The translations under genes and the position numbers were made by a program. From Salinarimonas rosea DSM 21201 (GTDB lineage: Bacteria; Pseudomonadota; Alphaproteobacteria; Rhizobiales; Beijerinckiaceae): a DNA stretch of 64,000 bases. Below, in pieces: positions 34,299 through 42,476 of this stretch (the stretch's first letter is position 1; each line of letters starts with the position of its first letter). Location: positions 186,001 to 250,000 of the forward strand of contig NZ_AUBC01000007.1 of NCBI RefSeq assembly GCF_000429045.1. Direction: 5' to 3'. A model generated the notes under the pieces. The model was not told where the DNA came from. It did not search any database and saw only the letters and a list, made by a program, of their open reading frames with translations.

Positions 34299-34463
34299 CG
34301 CTCCGGCCCCATCGGGGCGGGGACGGCGAGCGGAGCGAGCCAGGGGCGGGGTCCCATGGCGCGACGCGTGGAATTTCGGCTTCGCCGAAGCGCGCCTCGC
34401 GGCGCACCCCCTCCGTCTCGTCGCCTGCGGCGCCGATCCACCTCCCCCTATGGGGGAGGAGCG
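34299..34463. repeat. Composite palindromic element (divergent family A copy)
   Basis: Ends are CGCTCCGGCCCCATCGGGG and the inverted CCCCCTATGGGGGAGGAGCG. Internal palindromes include TTTCGGCTTCGCCGAA and a CTCCGTCTCGTCG stretch resembling the inner parts of the 43985 copy. Confidence 0.7.
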
Positions 34464-34481
34464 GGAGGCTGGCGTCCGGCG

Positions 34482-35672
34482 TCATCCCCCGGCTCCCCAG
34501 GCTGGGTCGGCCAGGACCTCGTCCGTATGCGCCCCGAGCCCCGGAGAGGCTCGGCCGGACGCCTGGGGCGCGCCGTCGAGCACGATCGGGGAGCGCACCG
34601 ACGGCACGCTGCCGCCGGCGACGTCGGGGGCCGGGAGGTCGAGGCGCATGGCGCGGGCGATCACCTGCGGGTCGGCGAAGACGTCGGCGACATTGTTGAT
34701 CGGGCCGGCGGGGACGCCCGCCGCCTCGCAGGAGGCCAGCAGGTCGGCGCGGGTCTTGCGGGCGGTGAGGCCCGACAGGAGCGCGATCAGCACGCCGCGG
34801 TTCGCCACCCGGTCGCGGTTCGTGAGGAAGCGCGGGTCCTCGCCGAGCGCCGGATCGCCGAGGAGTGCGCACAGCCGGCGATACTGCCCGTCGTTGCCGA
34901 CCGCGATGATCGCGTGGCCGTCCGCGACGGGGAAGACCTGGTAGGGGACGATGTTGGGGTGGGCGTTGCCCATGCGCGTCGGCACCCCGCCGGAGACGAG
35001 GTGGTTCATCGCCTGGTTCGCGAGCACGCTCACCTGCGTGTCGAGCAGCGCCATGTCGACGTGCCCGCCCTCTCCCGTCAGCTCGCGCCGGCGCAAGGCC
35101 GCGAGGATGCCCACCGTGGCGTAGACGCCGGTGAAGACGTCGGCGAAGGCCACGCCGATCTTCTGCGGCTCGCCGTCGGGCGCCCCGGTGAGGTCCATGA
35201 TCCCGCCCATGCCCTGGATCATGAAGTCGTAGCCGGCGCGGTGGGCGTAGGGCCCGTCCTGGCCGAAGCCGGTGATCGAGCAGACGACGAGGCGCGGGTT
35301 GTGCGCCCTGAGGCTCGCGGCGTCGAGGCCGTACTTCACGAGCCCCCCGACCTTGAAGTTCTCGATGACGACGTCGGCGTGGGCGGCCAGCCGGCGCACC
35401 GTCTCCTGCCCCGCGGGCGTGGTGAAGTCGACCGCCACCGAGCGCTTGCCGCGGTTCGCCGCATGGAAATAGGCTGCCGCGTGCGGCGCGCCGTCGGCAC
35501 CCGCGACGAACGGCGGCCCCCAGCCGCGGGTGTCGTCGCCCTCGCCGGGACGCTCGACCTTGACCACGTCCGCGCCGAGATCGGCGAGGAGCTGTCCCGT
35601 CCACGGCCCCGCGAGGATGCGCGCGAGCTCGAGGACCTTGATGCCGTGAAGGGGGCGCAGCGGGATGGTCAC
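34482..35672 (-). CDS. CaiB/BaiF-family CoA-transferase (probable glutarate CoA-transferase)
   Basis: A 396-residue class III CoA-transferase. The N-terminus GIKVLELARILAGPWTGQLLADLGADVVKVE is diagnostic, and the catalytic Asp is probably Asp178 in KIGVAFADVFTG. These enzymes move CoA between carboxylic acids through an aspartyl thioester. The glutaryl-CoA dehydrogenase gene lies just upstream in the same direction. Together with the known role of the human homologue SUGCT, which activates glutarate, this suggests a succinyl-CoA:glutarate CoA-transferase. Its start overlaps the stop of a small membrane-protein gene by four bases. Confidence 0.85.
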   Translation of the reverse strand: MTIPLRPLHGIKVLELARILAGPWTGQLLADLGADVVKVERPGEGDDTRGWGPPFVAGADGAPHAAAYFHAANRGKRSVAVDFTTPAGQETVRRLAAHADVVIENFKVGGLVKYGLDAASLRAHNPRLVVCSITGFGQDGPYAHRAGYDFMIQGMGGIMDLTGAPDGEPQKIGVAFADVFTGVYATVGILAALRRRELTGEGGHVDMALLDTQVSVLANQAMNHLVSGGVPTRMGNAHPNIVPYQVFPVADGHAIIAVGNDGQYRRLCALLGDPALGEDPRFLTNRDRVANRGVLIALLSGLTARKTRADLLASCEAAGVPAGPINNVADVFADPQVIARAMRLDLPAPDVAGGSVPSVRSPIVLDGAPQASGRASPGLGAHTDEVLADPAWGAGG

Positions 35673-36094
35673 CTGAGCGGATCTCCGGTTCTCGATGGTA
35701 TCGGACCGCGCGCCACGAACAGCGGCAGCAGCGCGAACGCCACCTGCCCGGCGAGCCCGAGCTGCGCGGGCAGCGTGGTGTAGGTCGCCCAGTGCGCGCC
35801 GGGCGTGCGCCCGAACAGGGCGACCGAGAGCCCCAGCTCCGCCAGGATCAGCAGCCCGAAGGCGAGCGTCCCCATGGCCGCCCGCGGCCCCAGCGCCGGC
35901 GGCACGGCGAAGCGGCGCACCAGCCGGCGCGCCGCGATCGCCGCGATCGCGAGGATCACCGGCAGCTCGACGATCACCGCGCCCACGTGCCCGAACGCCG
36001 GCGTCAGCACGAAGGCCCGCAGCGTCCCCAGCACGACGCCGGCGGCGAAGACCAGGGCGAAGTAGGCGAGGCCCGCGATGAGCGCGCGTCCCAT
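35669..36094 (-). CDS. Small membrane protein, unknown function
   Basis: A 141-residue protein with four hydrophobic segments (about 5-25, 38-58, 70-92, 105-128) and no recognised domain. It is translationally coupled to the CoA-transferase (4-base overlap) and 40 bp downstream of gcdH, so it belongs to the same operon. It could be a small membrane component tied to glutarate metabolism, or a hitchhiker; I cannot say which. Confidence 0.65.
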   Translation of the reverse strand: MGRALIAGLAYFALVFAAGVVLGTLRAFVLTPAFGHVGAVIVELPVILAIAAIAARRLVRRFAVPPALGPRAAMGTLAFGLLILAELGLSVALFGRTPGAHWATYTTLPAQLGLAGQVAFALLPLFVARGPIPSRTGDPLR

Positions 36095-36134
36095 AGCGTC
36101 CTCCCCACCAGCCTCCCCCGCGAGCCCGAGACGC

Positions 36135-37355
36135 TCAGAAGAAGGCCTGCAGCCCCGTCTGCGCGCGCCCGAGGATCAGCGCGTGGACGTCGTGCGTGCC
36201 CTCGTAGGTGTTCACCGTCTCGAGGTTCGCGGCGTGGCGCATCACGTGGTACTCCTCCATGATGCCGTTGCCGCCGTGCATGTCCCGCGCGACCCGGGCG
36301 ATGTCGAGCGCCTTGCCGCAATTGTTGCGCTTGACCAGCGAGATCATCTCCGGCGCCACGCGGCCCTCGTCGAAGAGGCGGCCGACCCGCAAGCTCCCCT
36401 GGAGGCCGAGCGCGATCTCGGTCTGCATGTCGGCGAGCTTCTTCTGGACGAGCTGCGTCTGCGCCAGCGGCCGGCCGAACTGGACGCGCTCGAGCGTGTA
36501 GGTCCGCGCGCGGTGCCAGCAATCCTCGGCCGCGCCCATCACGCCCCAGGAGATGCCGAAGCGGGCGCGGTTGAGGCAGCCGAACGGGCCCTTCAGGCCC
36601 GACACGTTCGGGAGCAGCGCGTCCTCGCCGACCTCGACGCCGTCCATGACGATCTCGCCGGTGATCGAGGCGCGCAAGCTGAGCTTGCCGCCGATCTTCG
36701 GGGCGGAGAGGCCCTTCATGCCCTTCTCGAGCACGAAGCCGCGGATCTTGCCCTCGTGCGCCTCGGACTTCGCCCACACGACGAAGACGTCGGCGATGGG
36801 GGAGTTCGAGATCCACATCTTGGCGCCGTTGAGCACGTAGCCGGTCGCCGTCTTCTTGGCGACCGTCTTCATGCCGCCGGGATCGGAGCCGGCGTCGGGC
36901 TCGGTCAGGCCGAAGCAGCCGACCCACTCGCCGGAGGCGAGCTTGGGCAGGTACTTCTTGCGCTGGGCCTCGTCGCCGTAGGCGTAGATCGGGTACATCA
37001 CCAGCGAGGACTGCACGCTCATCATCGAGCGGTAGCCGGAATCGACCCGCTCGATCTCCCGCGCCACCAGCCCGTAGGCGACGTAGCTCGCGCCGGCGCA
37101 GCCGTATTCCTCGGGCAGCGTGACGCCGAGGAGGCCCGTCTCGCCCATCTTGGCGAACAGCGCGCGATCGGTCTTCTCCTCGCGATAGGCCTCGATCACG
37201 CGCGGCTGGAGCTCGGCCTGCGCGAACGCACGCGCCGCGTCGCGGATCATCCGCTCCTCGTCCGTGAGCTGATCCTCGAGCAGGAAGGGGTCCTCCCAGG
37301 CGAAGGCGCCGGGATTCGGGGCGTCCTTGGGCGAGGTCTGGGCGAGAGCGGTCAT
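36135..37355 (-). CDS. gcdH: Glutaryl-CoA dehydrogenase
   Basis: A 406-residue acyl-CoA dehydrogenase that oxidises and decarboxylates glutaryl-CoA to crotonyl-CoA with FAD. Hallmarks are [20 protein letters not shown] at the N-terminus, [18 protein letters not shown], and the catalytic Glu385 in [17 protein letters not shown]. The closing region [21 protein letters not shown] is typical of the GCDH clade. It is an end step of lysine, hydroxylysine and tryptophan breakdown. The neighbouring ALDH7-type dehydrogenase and CoA-transferase fit a lysine-to-glutaryl-CoA route. The start is at 37355 ([11 protein letters not shown]). Confidence 0.95.
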   Translation of the reverse strand: MTALAQTSPKDAPNPGAFAWEDPFLLEDQLTDEERMIRDAARAFAQAELQPRVIEAYREEKTDRALFAKMGETGLLGVTLPEEYGCAGASYVAYGLVAREIERVDSGYRSMMSVQSSLVMYPIYAYGDEAQRKKYLPKLASGEWVGCFGLTEPDAGSDPGGMKTVAKKTATGYVLNGAKMWISNSPIADVFVVWAKSEAHEGKIRGFVLEKGMKGLSAPKIGGKLSLRASITGEIVMDGVEVGEDALLPNVSGLKGPFGCLNRARFGISWGVMGAAEDCWHRARTYTLERVQFGRPLAQTQLVQKKLADMQTEIALGLQGSLRVGRLFDEGRVAPEMISLVKRNNCGKALDIARVARDMHGGNGIMEEYHVMRHAANLETVNTYEGTHDVHALILGRAQTGLQAFF

Positions 37356-37390
37356 GCGTGTCGTCCTCTTCGTACTGAGCCGCGCCCTGT

Positions 37391-37553
37391 CCTTCCCTGC
37401 AGGGGAAGGTGGCGGCGCGCGTGAGCGCGGTGACGGATGGGGCACGCCGGAGGCGTGTTCGGCGAAGCCGAAAGCCGCCGGTGGCGAGCCCTGGAGCCCT
37501 GCGGACCCCACCCTTCGCTCGCTGCGCGAGCGTTCCCCTCCCCGATGGGAGGG
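37391..37553. repeat. Composite palindromic element (family A) between the ALDH7 and gcdH genes
   Basis: Left end CCTTCCCTGCAGGGGAAGG (37391-37409), right end CCCCTCCCCGATGGGAGGG (about 37535-37553), which is an inverted, diverged copy. Inner palindromes such as TTCGGCGAAGCCGAA and CTCGCTGCGCGAG are visible. It ends one base before the stop codon of the dehydrogenase gene. Confidence 0.78.
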
Positions 37554-37554
37554 A

Positions 37555-39084
37555 CTAGGCGTCGATGTCGAACTTCACGCCCTGCGCCAGCGGGAGCGTG
37601 GTGCCGAAGTTCACGGTGTTCGTGGCGCGGCGCATGTAGGCCTTCCAGGCATCCGAGCCCGCCTCGCGGCCGCCACCGGTCTCCTTCTCGCCGCCGAAGG
37701 CGCCGCCGATCTCGGCGCCCGACGGGCCGATGTTGACGTTGGCGATGCCGCAATCCGAGCCCGCGTCCGAGAGGAAGCGCTCCGCCTCGCGCATGTCCAG
37801 CGTGAAGATCGACGAGGACAGGCCCGCGCCGACCCCGTTCTGGAGCGCGATCGCCTCCTCGAACGTCCCGTAGCGCGTCACGTAGAGGATCGGCGCGAAG
37901 GTCTCGCGCAGCATCGGCCCCTCCTGGCGCGGCATCTCGACCAGCGCCGGGCGGGCGTAGACGCCCTCGCCGGGAACCGACGCGCGCCCGCCGCCGTGCA
38001 CGGTCGCGCCCGCCGCCTTCGCCTCGGCGAGCGCCGCGTCCATGCCGGCGAGCGCGTCGGCGTCGACGAGCGGGCCGACCAGCGTGCCGTCCGTGCGCGG
38101 ATCGCCGATGGCGACCGAGCCGTAGACCTTGGCGAGCTTGGGAACGAGCGCGTCGTAGACGCTCTCGTGGACGATGAGCCGGCGCAGCGTCGTGCAGCGC
38201 TGGCCGGCGGTGCCCATGGCCGAGAAGGCGACGCCGCGCAGCGTCAGGTCGAGATCCGCCGAGGGCGTGACGATCGCCGCGTTGTTGCCGCCGAGCTCCA
38301 GGATCGCGCGGGCGAAGCGCTTCGCGAGCCGCGGGCCGACGTCGCGGCCCATCCGCGTCGAGCCGGTCGCCGAGACCACCGGCACGCGATGGTCGTCGAC
38401 GAGGATCTCGCCGACGTCGCGCCCGCCGATCAGGAGCGCGTGCAGGCCGGCCGGCGCGTCGTCCCCGAAGCGGGCGATGGCGCGCTCGAGGATGGCGGCG
38501 ACGGCGAGCGCCGTGAGGGGCGTCTTCTCGGAGGGCTTCCACACCACCGGGTCGCCGCAGACGAAGGCGAGCGCCGCGTTCCAGGACCAGACCGCGACGG
38601 GGAAGTTGAAGGCGGAGATCACGCCGCAGACGCCCAGCGGATGCCAGGTCTCGGCCATGCGGTGATGCCGGCGCTCGGTGGCGACCGAGAGCCCGTAGAG
38701 CTGGCGCGAGAGGCCGACCGCGAAGTCGCAGATGTCGATCATCTCCTGGACCTCGCCCAGGCCCTCGGAGACGATCTTGCCGGCCTCGAGCGTCACCAGC
38801 ATGCCGAGGTCGTCCTTGGCGGCGCGCAGCTCCTCCCCCAGGAGCCGAACCAGCTCGCCGCGACGGGGCGCGGGCACCTCGCGCCAGGCCAGGAACGCCT
38901 CATGCGCCTTGGCGATGATCTCGGTCGTCTGCGCGGGCGTGGTCTCGCGCACGGTGGCGATGCTCTCGCCGGTGATCGGCGAGCGTGCGACGATCCCCTC
39001 CTCGGCGAAGGACGCGGGAGAGACGCCGAGCCGCTCCAGGATGGCGAGCGCGTGGGGGCGGGCGGGCGCGAAATCCGTCATCAT
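37555..39084 (-). CDS. amaB: ALDH7-type L-piperidine-6-carboxylate / alpha-aminoadipate semialdehyde dehydrogenase
   Basis: A 509-residue aldehyde dehydrogenase of the antiquitin group. Catalytic Cys297 lies in [13 protein letters not shown] and the general-base Glu263 in [36 protein letters not shown] near the C-terminus is the ALDH7 signature. It oxidises the lysine-derived semialdehyde to 2-aminoadipate, which leads via 2-oxoadipate to glutaryl-CoA. The gcdH gene follows downstream and a LysR regulator is divergent, supporting that role. The ATG at 39084 is used; the next codon is also ATG. Confidence 0.93.
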   Translation of the reverse strand: MMTDFAPARPHALAILERLGVSPASFAEEGIVARSPITGESIATVRETTPAQTTEIIAKAHEAFLAWREVPAPRRGELVRLLGEELRAAKDDLGMLVTLEAGKIVSEGLGEVQEMIDICDFAVGLSRQLYGLSVATERRHHRMAETWHPLGVCGVISAFNFPVAVWSWNAALAFVCGDPVVWKPSEKTPLTALAVAAILERAIARFGDDAPAGLHALLIGGRDVGEILVDDHRVPVVSATGSTRMGRDVGPRLAKRFARAILELGGNNAAIVTPSADLDLTLRGVAFSAMGTAGQRCTTLRRLIVHESVYDALVPKLAKVYGSVAIGDPRTDGTLVGPLVDADALAGMDAALAEAKAAGATVHGGGRASVPGEGVYARPALVEMPRQEGPMLRETFAPILYVTRYGTFEEAIALQNGVGAGLSSSIFTLDMREAERFLSDAGSDCGIANVNIGPSGAEIGGAFGGEKETGGGREAGSDAWKAYMRRATNTVNFGTTLPLAQGVKFDIDA

Positions 39085-39144
39085 GGCCTCATCATCGAAA
39101 CGGCCCGCAGGATCGGCCTTTTCGGTCGCGCGCGCAACCGATAT

Positions 39145-39169
39145 GTTCTCACCACTTCATGAGGAGAAC
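39145..39169. promoter_or_regulatory. Inverted repeat before the LysR gene
   Basis: GTTCTC (39145-39150) and GAGAAC (39164-39169) are separated by 13 bp in the 87-bp divergent gap. This size resembles a LysR-type site, and it overlaps the Shine-Dalgarno (GAGGAG) of the regulator, which would allow self-control. Confidence 0.45.
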
Positions 39170-39171
39170 GC

Positions 39172-40098
39172 ATGAACGAGAGCCTCGCCCCCCGCTCGCA
39201 GCCACCCTCGCAGGGGCCGTCTCACCTGCCGTCGCTGGGGGCGCTCGCGGCCTTCGAGGCGGCGGCGCGCCATCTCAGCTTCACCCGTGCGGCGGAGGAG
39301 CTCGCGCTCACCCAGGGTGCGGTGAGCCGCCAGGTGGCGGGGCTCGAGGCGCAGATCGGGGTGCGGCTGTTCGAGCGCGTGCGCCAGCGCGTGACGCTCA
39401 CCGCCGCGGGCGCGGCCTACGCGGTCGAGGTCCGCGGCGCGCTGCGCAGCCTCTCGGCGGCGACGCTCAACATCATGGCCTTCCGCGGCGCGGGCGGCGT
39501 GCTCAACCTCGCGATCCTGCCGACCTTCGGCACGCGCTGGCTGATCCCGCGGCTGCCGCGCTTCACCGAGGCGCATCCCGGGGTGACCATCAACTTCGCC
39601 ACCCGCGTGCGCCCCTTCGACTTCGCCCGGGAGGGCCACGACGCCGCGATCCACTTCGGCGAGCCGATCTGGCCGGGCGCCAAGCTGCACCGGCTGATGG
39701 GCGAGGAGATCGTGCCGGTGGCGAGCACCGCGCTGGTCTCGCGCCATCGGCTCGTCGAGCCCGCCGACGTGCTGCGGGTGCCGCTCCTCCAGCAGGCGAC
39801 CCGCCCGCGCGCCTGGGAGCAATGGCTCGGCGAAGCGGGGCTCGATCCGGCGCGGGCGACGCCCGGGCCGCGCTTCGAGCAGTTCGCCATGGTGGCGCAG
39901 GCGGCGGTGGCCGGGCTCGGCCTCGCCATCGTGCCGCGCTTCCTCGTCGAGGACGAGCTGCGCGCCGGCGTGCTGGTGATCCCCTTCGACCGCCCGTCGC
40001 GCTCGCAGGAGGCCTACTGGCTGGTCTACCCGGAGGAGAAGGCGGCGCTGCCGGCGGTCGCCGCCTTCCGGGAGTGGCTGCTGGCGGAGACGGCGTGA
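39172..40098 (+). CDS. LysR-family regulator (GcvA-like), probable lysine/glutarate regulator
   Basis: A 308-residue regulator with an N-terminal HTH (about 20-80; LGALAAFEAAARHLSFTRAAEELALTQGAVSRQVAGLEAQIG) and a periplasmic-binding-like effector domain (about 105-300). The GcvA-type N-terminus (SLGALAAFEAAAR) is characteristic. It is transcribed divergently from the ALDH7-gcdH genes across an 87-bp gap, the usual arrangement for a LysR protein that controls its neighbours. The inducer is not known; glutarate or an aminoadipate-pathway acid is a reasonable guess. Confidence 0.9.
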   Translation: MNESLAPRSQPPSQGPSHLPSLGALAAFEAAARHLSFTRAAEELALTQGAVSRQVAGLEAQIGVRLFERVRQRVTLTAAGAAYAVEVRGALRSLSAATLNIMAFRGAGGVLNLAILPTFGTRWLIPRLPRFTEAHPGVTINFATRVRPFDFAREGHDAAIHFGEPIWPGAKLHRLMGEEIVPVASTALVSRHRLVEPADVLRVPLLQQATRPRAWEQWLGEAGLDPARATPGPRFEQFAMVAQAAVAGLGLAIVPRFLVEDELRAGVLVIPFDRPSRSQEAYWLVYPEEKAALPAVAAFREWLLAETA

Positions 40099-40117
40099 CG
40101 GCGCGCGGCCGCGCCGG

Positions 40118-41212
40118 TCACCGCCCGTCGAGCGCGTAGGACGCGATGGCGATGCCCATTGCCGTCTCCACGGCCGGGTACACCGAGGGGTCGAGCACAC
40201 TCGACGCGAGCGGGATGACGGTCTTCGGCACCCGCAGCACCACGACCTCCATGCCCACGTGGAGCTGCCCCACCGAGAGCGGCTCCCCGGTCGGGTCGAG
40301 CGTGGTGATCACGTCGGGGAAGGTGGCGAGGCGGGCGCCGCCCGGGTCCTCCACCGCCATGTACTCGTTCATGACGTGAAGGATGCGCGCGTCGTCGCCC
40401 CCGCCGACCGTCACGGTGCCGATGTCGAACGCCTCGCTGGTGTAGGTCACCGCCTTCCGGGAGATCGTGCCGCGGGCGATGATCGCACCCTTCGTCGTCT
40501 CGACGATGGCGTCGATCACCGCCGCGCCGCCCCGGCGCTCGGCGGCGATGATCGCCTCGCCGAGCGTCAGCGCGAGCGAGATGCCGCCGAGCGCCGCGTT
40601 GGCGCGCACGTAGGAGGCGCGCACCGGGTTGCGGGCCGACGCGATGAAGCCGCCGGACTGGTCCGACGCCGTGCGCAGGATCGGCGAGACCTTGGCGGTC
40701 GCCCCGCGCACGACGAGCTCGATGTAGCGGTTCTCGGCGCGGTTGCCGCCCACCGCCGTCTGGATCATCGGCTCGGGCGAGCGGGCGAGCCCGATCGAGC
40801 CCATGTCGCCGGTCGGGTGCGCGCGCACGTCGCCGACCGCGTCCACCACCTTGGTGCCGAGGATGGCGGAGGGGAGCCAGGCGTTGAGCGTCGAGGAGCG
40901 GCCGTTCTGGCCGACGATCAGGCCGGCGATGGGCGCGCCGAGCGCCTCCTGCAGCAGTTGCACGGCCTTGACGTAGTCGACGCCGCGCATCTCCCAGGGC
41001 GTGGTCGAGGCCGGCGCGCCGATGGCGGCGGCGGTGGCGACCCAGTCGTCGGGATCGAGCTCGTCGATCCCGACGAGCTCCGGCTTGCCGATCGACACGG
41101 CCGCGTAGCCCAGCATGCGGCCGTGGTCGGCCCAGCCGCCGCCGCCGGCCGCGTAGACCGAGCCGCCCTTCACGGCGGCTTCGACGTCCTTCTCCCCGAG
41201 GATGCGGCCCAT
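40118..41212 (-). CDS. DUF917 / S-methyl-thiohydantoin desulfurase-family protein
   Basis: A 364-residue cytosolic protein. Its opening ILGEKDVEAAVKGGSVYAAGGGG and the middle GNRAENRYIELVVRGATAKVSPILR identify the DUF917 family, whose domains are now named after S-methyl-thiohydantoin desulfurase and often sit beside hydantoinases. It lies 4 bp after an N-carbamoyl amidohydrolase gene and is the last gene of a minus-strand block. With a MIO-less lyase, a betaine-type importer and a cyclic amidohydrolase upstream, it is the prime candidate for removing sulfur from 3-(5-oxo-2-thioxoimidazolidin-4-yl)propionate, a step of ergothioneine breakdown. The activity is inferred, not shown. Confidence 0.85.
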   Translation of the reverse strand: MGRILGEKDVEAAVKGGSVYAAGGGGWADHGRMLGYAAVSIGKPELVGIDELDPDDWVATAAAIGAPASTTPWEMRGVDYVKAVQLLQEALGAPIAGLIVGQNGRSSTLNAWLPSAILGTKVVDAVGDVRAHPTGDMGSIGLARSPEPMIQTAVGGNRAENRYIELVVRGATAKVSPILRTASDQSGGFIASARNPVRASYVRANAALGGISLALTLGEAIIAAERRGGAAVIDAIVETTKGAIIARGTISRKAVTYTSEAFDIGTVTVGGGDDARILHVMNEYMAVEDPGGARLATFPDVITTLDPTGEPLSVGQLHVGMEVVVLRVPKTVIPLASSVLDPSVYPAVETAMGIAIASYALDGR

Positions 41213-41216
41213 GGTG

Positions 41217-42476
41217 TCAGCTCTCCCGAAGGGACGCGTCGAGGCGGACGACCGCCTCGGTGAGCACGGCGGCCCCGAGCGCGATGTCGGCGATCTCCGC
41301 CGATTCCTCGGGGGCGTGCGAGCGCCCGCCGGCGCAGGGCACGAAGATCATGCCGGCCTTGGCGAAGCGCGCCATCCATCCGGTGTCGTGCCCGGCGCCC
41401 GACGCCATCGGGCGCCGCGAGGCGCCGACCGCGTCGCAGGCGCCCTCGAGGGTGGCGATCACGAGCGGGTCGAGGGGCGTGGGCATGGCGTCGGAGACCC
41501 GCGTCGGCGGGGCGATGGCGACGCCCTCCGCCGCGGCCGTCTCCGCCGCGATGCCGGCGACGCGGGCGCAGAACATCTCCATCGTCGCCCGGTTCTCGGC
41601 GCGGGCGTCGATCAGCATGCGCGCCCGGGACGGTACGATGTTCGCCGCTCCCGGCTCGATCGCGAACTCGCCGACGGTCGCCGCGAAGTGCTCCGGCCCG
41701 GCGGCGAGGCCCCGCGCGAGGGCGCGCACGCCCTCGACGATCCGCGCGGCAGCGACGAGCGCGTCGGCGCGCGATCCCATCGGCGTCGTGCCGGCGTGGT
41801 CGGCGCGGCCCTCGACCACGATCTCGAGGCGGGTGATGCCCGCGATGGCCGACACGACGCCGATGTCGACGCGCTCGGCCTCCAGCACCGGGCCCTGCTC
41901 GATGTGCAGCTCGAGGAAGGCGCGAACGTCGTCGCGCTTCGCGTCCGCCAGCCGCGCCGCGTCGCCGCCGACCATGGCGAGGCCTTCCGGAAGCGCGCGA
42001 CCATCGGCGTCCCGCCGCGCGAGCCAGGCCTCCGGGACGAGCCCCGCCATGCCGCGCGAGCCGACGCAGGAGACGCCGAAGACCGTCACCTCCTCGCCCA
42101 GGCAGTCGACCACCTCGAGGTCGTGGTCGAGCCTCACCCCCGCCGCATCCAGCGCGCGCGCCACCTCGAGCCCGGCGGCGACGCCGGCGATGCCGTCGTA
42201 GCGCCCGCCCGAGGGCACCGTGTCGGAATGCGAGCCGACCATGATCGTGCCGAGCCCCGGCCTGGCGCCGGCGCGCCGGCCGATCAGGTTGCCGGCGGCG
42301 TCGATGCGGGTCTCGAGGCCGGCCTCGCGCATGCGCGCCGCGAGGAAGGCGCGGCCCTCGAGGAACATCGGCGTGAAGGCGCGGCGCGTCCACCGCCGGC
42401 CGGGCTCGGTCAGCGCGGCGAGGCCGTCGATGTCGGCAGCGATGCGGGTGGGGTCGACCGGGAGGTTGGCTGTCAT
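41217..42476 (-). CDS. Zn-dependent N-carbamoyl-L-amino acid amidohydrolase (allantoate amidohydrolase family)
   Basis: A 419-residue M20-family metallohydrolase. The binuclear metal residues can be placed at His83 (MVGSHSDTVPSGGRYDG), Asp94, Glu129 (CLGEEVT), a His in ELHIEQGP and a C-terminal His in SGAGHDTGW. Relatives hydrolyse allantoate, N-carbamoyl-L-amino acids or ureidopropionate. Its ATG overlaps the cyclic amidohydrolase stop by four bases, so both act in one pathway: ring opening to an N-carbamoyl acid, then release of ammonia and CO2. In this locus N-carbamoyl-L-glutamate is the proposed substrate; allantoate is the main alternative. Confidence 0.9.
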   Translation of the reverse strand: MTANLPVDPTRIAADIDGLAALTEPGRRWTRRAFTPMFLEGRAFLAARMREAGLETRIDAAGNLIGRRAGARPGLGTIMVGSHSDTVPSGGRYDGIAGVAAGLEVARALDAAGVRLDHDLEVVDCLGEEVTVFGVSCVGSRGMAGLVPEAWLARRDADGRALPEGLAMVGGDAARLADAKRDDVRAFLELHIEQGPVLEAERVDIGVVSAIAGITRLEIVVEGRADHAGTTPMGSRADALVAAARIVEGVRALARGLAAGPEHFAATVGEFAIEPGAANIVPSRARMLIDARAENRATMEMFCARVAGIAAETAAAEGVAIAPPTRVSDAMPTPLDPLVIATLEGACDAVGASRRPMASGAGHDTGWMARFAKAGMIFVPCAGGRSHAPEESAEIADIALGAAVLTEAVVRLDASLRES

